Origin: Pomphorhynchus laevis
Lineage: Eukaryota > Acanthocephala > Palaeacanthocephala > Echinorhynchida > Pomphorhynchidae
Length of the DNA stretch: 64,000 bases
Direction: 5' to 3'
Assembly (NCBI GenBank): GCA_012934845.2
Contig: WNNJ02003067.1
Span: forward strand, 19,965 to 83,964
The notes below the pieces were generated by a model. It was given only the letters and a program-made list of their open reading frames with translations, was not told the DNA's origin and made no database searches. Below, piece after piece: positions 62,801 through 64,000 of the stretch. The translations under genes and the position numbers were made by a program. Every line of letters starts with the position of its first letter. The stretch's first letter is position 1.

Positions 62801-63354
62801 ACTATGTTATAGCATAACATAATATATAATATTTTTTAAATTAAATAAAAATTCAGTAAAAAGATGATATATTTTCTGTACAGCGGAATGCATTTTTATT
62901 AATGCTACGAATCTCATATGAATTTGTAAATGTTTACATGCATTAATAATAGATTTTTTTAAATGTCACAAAATAAATAAACATTTTGGAAATTTACAAT
63001 CACTTCTTTAATGCAATCTGATATGATCAATTAGCGTAAGAAAAACTGCATTTTACGACATATCAATTCTTACATTCAAATTGAGGAGAAAATTACGGAA
63101 ATTATAATATATATTATAATTATAATACATTACCGAAATTTAATATAACAATTTAATATTTAATATAACGGAAATTTTTAAATTACCTTTAATCTGAGTT
63201 GATGCCATCTCCAATTCTGGAACGTATTTCGCCATAACATCAGTATTTAATTTTCTTGTAGTATAGAAAAGATCTTCAGCAAATTCAAAAAGCTTTAGAG
63301 TGCCTCTGTGCTGGTGAAGATTATTTAAATGACTATCAATCGCAGTGAATTTCG
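35535..63354 (-). CDS. Class I phosphoinositide 3-kinase catalytic subunit (p110-like), 19 exons found
   Basis: Exons in transcript order: 63,187-63,354; 61,124-61,311; 60,978-61,071; 60,836-60,930; 60,619-60,786; 57,487-57,634; 55,021-55,163; 54,860-54,969; 52,350-52,443; 50,651-50,818; 46,919-47,022; 46,182-46,365; 46,033-46,136; 43,123-43,256; 42,988-43,066; 41,747-41,935; 38,723-38,840; 38,541-38,677; 35,535-35,808. All joins are GT-AG and in phase, giving about 899 residues without a stop. Domain order: linker, Ras-binding, C2, helical, kinase, as in animal p110. The length matches p110 alpha from about residue 155 to the end. Catalytic GDRHPSN and HIDFG are present, as is the ATP-contact lysine (FIFKIGDD). 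The adaptor-binding N terminus was not found and may lie beyond 64,000. Seven introns are 45-56 bp and eleven are 553-3628 bp. Confidence 0.95.
37264..37690 (-). repeat. Unidentified interspersed repeat family D, copy 1
   Basis: About 270 bp at 37,290-37,560 are the reverse complement of 43,460-43,740. The part at 37,590-37,690 (TGACTGCTGGGTGGTTAGG and TGGTGTCTTTACACTTATCA) matches 58,040-58,150 in reverse. There are thus at least three copies, all in introns of this gene. No coding potential or known family is evident. Moderate GC stands out from the AT background. Confidence 0.8.
38149..38335. repeat. Short palindrome and 67-bp tandem duplication
   Basis: TATAGGTCCTAT and ATAGGACCTATA form a hairpin at 38,149-38,180. 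Just after it, a unit of about 67 bp containing TTTTGTTGAGAATTAGTTTA and CGTAAGTCCTCAATGTAGA is repeated twice (38,213-38,270 and 38,281-38,335). Confidence 0.85.
38541..38840 (-). CDS. PI3-kinase exons with catalytic and activation loops (two exons, 45-bp intron)
   Basis: Exon 38,723-38,840 reads FNDAVDLFIRSCAAYSVACD then ILGLGDRHPSNILICKSGQ. After a 45-bp intron (38,678-38,722, a multiple of three without a stop), exon 38,541-38,677 reads LVHIDFGYMFGDHVSAGMIN then RERTPVVLISDFFNVIQ. The intron also translates, so only the family alignment (ICKSGQ joined to LVHIDFG) shows it is an intron. The activation loop lacks the lysine-rich box I of p110 alpha. Confidence 0.95.
38935..39764. repeat. 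419-bp tandem duplication with internal palindrome (family C)
   Basis: Two nearly identical units, 38,935-39,345 and 39,354-39,764, are offset by 419 bp. Each contains a long hairpin with arms of about 17 bp (CTACCACAGACGCCTAG and its inverse, one mismatch, 3-nt loop) at about 39,170 and 39,589. Near identity shows a recent duplication. Parts recur at 39,835-39,945 and, inverted, at 40,705-40,830 and 41,190-41,330. Confidence 0.9.
40329..40360. repeat. Perfect 32-bp palindrome
   Basis: ATTCACGAGTTTTATA pairs with TATAAAACTCGTGAAT without mismatch or loop. It lies in the intron 38,841-41,746. Confidence 0.85.
40700..41330 (-). repeat. Family C elements, inverted copies
   Basis: Sequence at 40,705-40,830 and 41,190-41,330 is the reverse complement of the family C units (GCATGCAGGTTTATACTTTC and AAAAAAGTTGTATTGAAA). 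Between them is a moderate-GC segment (40,860-41,190) that may be the body of the element. It holds an ACCTTA/TAAGGT hairpin with TGATGA in its loop and GTCGAAAC directly after it. No protein is recognised. Confidence 0.65.
41747..41935 (-). CDS. PI3-kinase exon, N-lobe to hinge region of kinase
   Basis: It reads LVYYRTLTLESCMGLVEIIP, then NTITI and NPFTFISDEMSMVQWFQKSV. It corresponds to p110 [20 protein letters not shown] then SHTI and the HQWLKDKN helix. The following exon is 2.9 kb away and joins in phase CG|T. A nearer AG at 41,700 would lead to a stop and was not used. Confidence 0.93.
42988..43256 (-). CDS. PI3-kinase exons with ATP-site lysine (two exons, 56-bp intron)
   Basis: Exon 43,123-43,256 reads KEECQVFDSNAKPFKLVWQN then SMSGFIFKIGD. 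After a 56-bp intron, exon 42,988-43,066 reads DLNKEQLALQMLEFFSEVWT. This matches p110 EECRIMSSAKRPLWLNW, IIFKNGDDLRQDMLTLQ and the following helix. The lysine of IFKxGDD is kept, but the normally strict LRQD motif is changed to LNKE. Confidence 0.93.
43460..44120 (+). repeat. Family D repeat, copy 2, plus a short local duplication
   Basis: 43,460-43,740 is the inverse of 37,290-37,560. At 43,975-44,015, TTTATCCGACTGACGATGAC matches the family D part at 58,060 in reverse. A segment with ATATACAAGAAGATTCACAC and AGCTGAACTTCGTCCAGAAT is present at 43,840-43,910 and again at 44,048-44,118. An 82-residue open frame crosses this region (43,717-43,965). I recognise no family in it. Confidence 0.7.
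45305..45665. repeat. Intron duplication carrying an exon-end fragment, copy 1
   Basis: About 360 bp recur at 46,487-46,850 with few differences. Inside, 45,520-45,560 holds CGAAACAGCCAATATATTCT, which is the inverse of the end of the coding exon at 46,919-46,960. The splice-donor bases are missing from this copy. It lies in the intron 43,257-46,032. Confidence 0.9.
46033..46365 (-). CDS. PI3-kinase exons, helical domain end and linker to kinase (two exons, 45-bp intron)
   Basis: Exon 46,182-46,365 reads SESRSMTSSMLEDRFLLIES then PINFQSEIERQTNAISIIQI. After a 45-bp intron (46,137-46,181), exon 46,033-46,136 reads GESTALLRNLLDSFECDLRH then FKNPLRPTIRLGNL. This matches p110 [20 protein letters not shown] and LSPLNPAHQLGNL. 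The last donor is GTATGT. A nearer GTAATT would break phase with the next exon. Confidence 0.93.
46487..46850. repeat. Intron duplication carrying an exon-end fragment, copy 2
   Basis: This is the second copy of the 45,305-45,665 unit, inside the 553-bp intron between 46,919 and 46,365. At 46,681-46,735 it includes about 37 bp of the preceding coding exon together with the splice donor CG|GTATGT on the minus strand, but no acceptor. It is a decoy donor downstream of the real one. Confidence 0.9.
46919..47022 (-). CDS. PI3-kinase exon, helical domain
   Basis: It reads LSKYDMYDNSAIIKLFVYKM then MTNFQLAHRIYWLFR. The p110 match is [20 protein letters not shown] then LTNQRIGHFFFWHLK. Acceptor TATATTTCAG, donor CG|GTATGT. 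The 3' end of this exon is duplicated twice in flanking introns. Confidence 0.93.
47740..48560. repeat. Terminal-repeat-like block beside PLE fragment, copies 2 and 3
   Basis: GAATTGACTGATAAATAACA (about 48,029) and GAATTGACTAATAAATAACA (about 48,431) mark two tandem partial copies about 400 bp apart. The second ends with the GGAGGAACTGC and CGGGGCCAAA parts seen at 18,470-18,530. A 55-bp duplication (AATCAGCTAACTGAGTCTA) precedes them at 47,690-47,760. Tandem terminal copies next to a PLE reverse-transcriptase fragment fit a pLTR arrangement. Confidence 0.5.
48847..49312 (-). mobile_element. Penelope-like element, reverse transcriptase fragment
   Basis: The minus strand reads FSTLYTNLELVDIKEALVKF, later SIFRQIKGVPMGGNDSPIIA, DLFLSFIEYEFV and FRYIDDICVFN. 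These are the FSTLYTN, KGVPMG..SP and YIDD blocks of PLE-type reverse transcriptases, and they are continuous over about 150 codons. It is a fossil fragment lacking both the beginning and the endonuclease. Confidence 0.85.
49380..49860 (-). mobile_element. Two further partial copies of the PLE reverse-transcriptase segment
   Basis: The segment with TCTAGATTTGTATAAAGCGT occurs at 49,281, 49,548 and 49,802. Each time it is preceded by the piece that reads CTTTTTCCGAATATAAGATT or a variant. The three partial copies are in tandem and the same orientation. The two right-hand ones are short and broken. Confidence 0.75.
50651..50818 (-). CDS. PI3-kinase exon, helical (PIK) domain
   Basis: Fifty-six codons, phase 0. 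It reads VYSLLNSWPHEISCFTALLL then LNFRFPDYFVRRKAVEVFLK and FDFLLPQILH. Human p110 has ALELLDFNYPDQYVREYAV and SQYLLQLVQVLKYE. The FPD..VR..AV core of the PIK domain is clear. Confidence 0.93.
52350..52443 (-). CDS. PI3-kinase exon, start of helical domain
   Basis: It reads FEIIGTADTTFMLLPVILLC then VNWLSPECVQQ. It corresponds to p110 [20 protein letters not shown] then DEVAQM. Acceptor ATTTTCAG, donor CAG|GTAATA. It joins the preceding WNN with arginine AG|G. Confidence 0.9.
53040..53145 (+). repeat. Short imperfect tandem repeat
   Basis: ATTCGTATTAGCGTAAA and close variants occur three times with CATTCAGATT or TTATCCGG spacers. It is intronic and of no known class. Confidence 0.75.
53440..54560. 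repeat. AT-rich intron segment with a diverged direct duplication
   Basis: 53,440-53,800 is TA-rich with several hairpins. A block with CATATGCATAG, GATCAATGCATATCCAAA and TTGTTTTATTGAAGAATACA at 53,880-54,095 recurs, diverged, at 54,345-54,500. A GACTGTAACGAAACGACTG string at 53,520 and its relative at 54,545 suggest the duplicated unit was longer. Confidence 0.75.
54860..55163 (-). CDS. PI3-kinase exons, end of C2 and linker to helical domain (two exons, 51-bp intron)
   Basis: Exon 55,021-55,163 contains DKFILIQFPEEYGRVISGCK. After a 51-bp intron, exon 54,860-54,969 reads NLEMEKKLRKVLNSNLEELP then LNNDKPLRSYIWNNR. The parts match the last C2 strand of p110 (CLELEFDWFSSVVKFPD) and the EKDFLWSHR entry to the helical domain. 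Confidence 0.92.
55268..55318. repeat. Strong intronic hairpin
   Basis: AAAAAGATCAA with GAGTCAATTA pairs with TAATTGACTC and TTGATCTTTT, broken by a few unpaired bases. No terminator or RNA class is implied. Confidence 0.7.
55905..56105. repeat. Family B palindrome with inverted hammerhead-like cores, second copy
   Basis: The right arm has CTGAAGA at 56,034-56,040, then GCTAACGTCAGC, GAAATATCAAATA. The left arm, read on minus, has CTGAAGATGCTAAC, AGAG, GTTAGTGAAATATTG. Outer arms (GAGCTGGATCAAAGAAAG and its inverse) pair. It stands about 230 bp upstream of a PLE coding fragment, as at 32,548. Confidence 0.75.
56336..56870 (+). mobile_element. Penelope-like element fragment, linker and 3' end
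   Basis: The open stretch reads NNKIIRILLNKNGFPSWAIK and later YLNFWNINFKRFVSNNKIL, NIVLYNSKIPKLHMI. NGFP and the F+RF...N.VLYNS pattern match the region between reverse transcriptase and endonuclease of PLEs. The 3' part from 56,683 (TAATAAACCTGACGTAACG) matches 33,170-33,380, and most of the endonuclease is absent. It is a broken fossil in a PI3-kinase intron, opposite strand to the gene. Confidence 0.75.
57487..57634 (-). CDS. PI3-kinase exon, C2 domain centre
   Basis: It reads KIFQTDLWGKISLYDCDGRL then VSGLYKIPLYEK and FYPLGTTQI. Human p110 has [20 protein letters not shown] and LNPIGVTG. Acceptor AATAATAG, donor G|GTAAGA. Confidence 0.93.
57711..57898. repeat. Short direct duplication
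   Basis: TCTAACTGGATAAGATAAAC with flanking bases occurs at 57,724 and 57,867. The AT-rich sequence between includes several copies of AATTATAATAGTAAT. Confidence 0.8.
57905..58210 (+). repeat. Family D repeat, copy 3
   Basis: AGCCACCCAGCAGTCATCGT, GTCGGATGAAGTGGTTAG, and TGTAAAGACACCAG with GATTCCTCACGAT match 37,590-37,690 in reverse. The left part (AACTGTGGTCCAGGAGC, CTGGACTTCGATCATCAGC) is a diverged version of the 43,620-43,740 segment. Family unknown. Confidence 0.75.
58680..58725 (+). repeat. Hammerhead-like family A remnant
   Basis: TTTGAAGATGATAGCAGTAG followed by CTATCAAAAT is the core of family A with the first base of CUGANGA and the G of GAAA lost. The GATAG/CTATC hairpin is intact. 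Confidence 0.5.
58726..60300. other. AT-rich intron with short palindromes
   Basis: No coding or mobile element is recognised. Palindromes include CATTATCTTCTC/GAGAAGATAATG near 59,094 and AAAGCCAA/TTGGCTTT near 59,532. Confidence 0.4.
60310..60420. repeat. Simple AT repeat, (TAATAT)n-like
   Basis: Alternating TATATTAATATTATTAAT units cover about 100 bp within the PI3-kinase intron 57,635-60,618. Confidence 0.85.
60619..61311 (-). CDS. PI3-kinase exons, Ras-binding domain and first half of C2 (four exons, introns of 52, 47 and 49 bp)
   Basis: Exon 61,124-61,311 gives LAIKILVYTNWIDLEVNTID and MLKIRTRDEYMYLDKPLCQY. Exon 60,978-61,071 gives YIQKCIIHSKCPLLEIVYEP. Exon 60,836-60,930 gives SHIFKVVSGRFVLSIQKLQF. 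Exon 60,619-60,786 gives IQLGIFHGNTLIEL, VKFTTIIATIPRSASLCICI. Human p110 has [20 protein letters not shown] with YKYIRSCIMLGRMPNLMLM for the Ras-binding part, and YDIYIPDLPRAARLCL for C2. Open frames run across the short introns for some distance. The family alignment and exact phase decided the joins. Confidence 0.93.
61540..62700 (-). mobile_element. Decayed retroelement, region C-terminal to a reverse transcriptase
   Basis: Collinear pieces on the minus strand resemble the C-terminal half of reverse-transcriptase proteins common in invertebrate genomes: LSFKLGGIGIFDPEITVNIE (a usual LGGLGI..P motif), ASIKRAPLWIISLLLLKLMD, ESRLNVVCDGLFGG, EQAFLDVAVFN and NFSPIKFSSSDGVGQ (usual SFTPLVFSSTGGMG). 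The family behind these motifs is known to me from similar proteins but I cannot assign a clade. The element is old and much broken. It lies in the intron 61,312-63,186, same strand as the host gene. Confidence 0.5.
63187..63354 (-). CDS. PI3-kinase, most upstream exon found (linker before Ras-binding domain)
   Basis: It reads KFTAIDSHLNNLHQHRGTLK then LFEFAEDLFYTTRKL and MAKYVPELEMASTQIK. The last part fits the YPPE.EP linker between the adaptor-binding and Ras-binding domains of p110, and the phase joins exactly to the next exon (G|AA). Similarity of the rest is weak. It begins after TTATAG in phase 1, so at least one more exon lies upstream. Confidence 0.7.
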
Positions 63355-64000
63355 CTATAAGCAAATTTGTTCAAGTATTCATTAAATTTGTACGAAACAA
63401 AATTTAAAAAATACACTAAATGAAGAGTATGTTTATGAATTCAGCTGTAGGAAATAAATTTAAAAATTTTATTATTTAAATTATTGTAATTATTTATTAT
63501 AATTCATCTATATGGAGATGAACTTCGGAAGTAGAATTATATAAGTGTGTAGAAGGTTAACTATAGTTCTCTTCAATTCGATGAAGTATGATACTGATTC
63601 TGAGAACCTCTTTAAGTTATGAATCCGGTGACTAAAAGTATGATCGGTTATATACATGCTACGGGCTCAACGTTTACTTTGCTGGAAGTGAATGTTGGTG
63701 AAATGCACGCTTTTATCGACGTAGTCTATATAAGTGATGTTATATAAATGGACTACGAGTGCTCAGTAAATGAGGCTTGTTTTTTCGCATCATCCATTTC
63801 CGCGATATACATCGTAAGGGCATCTCGAAGGAGAGTTTAAGATTTATTTATTGACGTATATCGAAATCATTAAGCAACAATTATTATATATATTAATTAT
63901 TATTAATATATATTAATATATATCACAAGGACTCTACTATATTTCTGTCAGTTTCAATAAAAGCCGGTGCAATAGGGAGTCATCAGTATTATTACCGCTC
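63355..64000. other. No further exon recognised at window end
   Basis: An adaptor-binding domain exon of the PI3-kinase would be expected on the minus strand at or beyond this point. None was identified. 63,560-63,850 is of higher GC than its surroundings and could hold part of an exon or of an element, but no frame is convincing. Confidence 0.35.

Overview
This is a very AT-rich animal-type nuclear window. It holds two intron-rich host genes facing each other, a long minisatellite, and many mobile-element fragments that sit almost entirely in introns and flanks. No long open frame marks the host genes. They were assembled exon by exon from splice sites, codon phase and protein-family similarity, all read by eye. 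A class I PI3-kinase with a p110-like domain order and a cystinosin point to a metazoan or a close relative. Fast-evolving proteins, tiny 45-56 bp introns beside kilobase-sized ones, and high AT content would fit a derived or parasitic animal such as a myxozoan. That last step is only a guess.

Layout. 1-13,290: a minisatellite of a 13-bp unit (GATCAGTAGCCGT) with about a thousand decayed copies and several higher-order duplications. 13,291-19,866: AT-rich DNA with palindromic elements carrying hammerhead-like cores, and two Penelope-like element (PLE) pieces lying head to head. 19,867-34,100 (+): cystinosin, eight exons found, first exon missing. Its introns hold a GC-rich CR1/L2-type LINE (about 20,990-24,440), a short 3' copy of that LINE, more palindromic elements and a PLE endonuclease piece. 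34,101-35,534: short convergent intergenic gap. 35,535-63,354 (-): class I PI3-kinase catalytic subunit, nineteen exons found from the linker before the Ras-binding domain to the stop codon, with the N-terminal part outside the window or not recognised. Its long introns hold PLE reverse-transcriptase and linker fragments, three unidentified repeat families, local duplications (one copying the end of a coding exon) and a decayed retroelement C-terminal region.

How the genes relate. Cystinosin exports cystine from lysosomes and PI3-kinase makes 3-phosphoinositide signals. They are simply convergent neighbours and nothing in the sequence suggests joint function. The most unusual signals are the many inverted-repeat elements whose arms contain a CUGANGA, hairpin, GAAA arrangement like hammerhead ribozymes (two of them next to PLE coding fragments), the sharply two-sized introns, the exon-end duplication, and an in-frame 33-bp repeat array inside the LINE reverse transcriptase.
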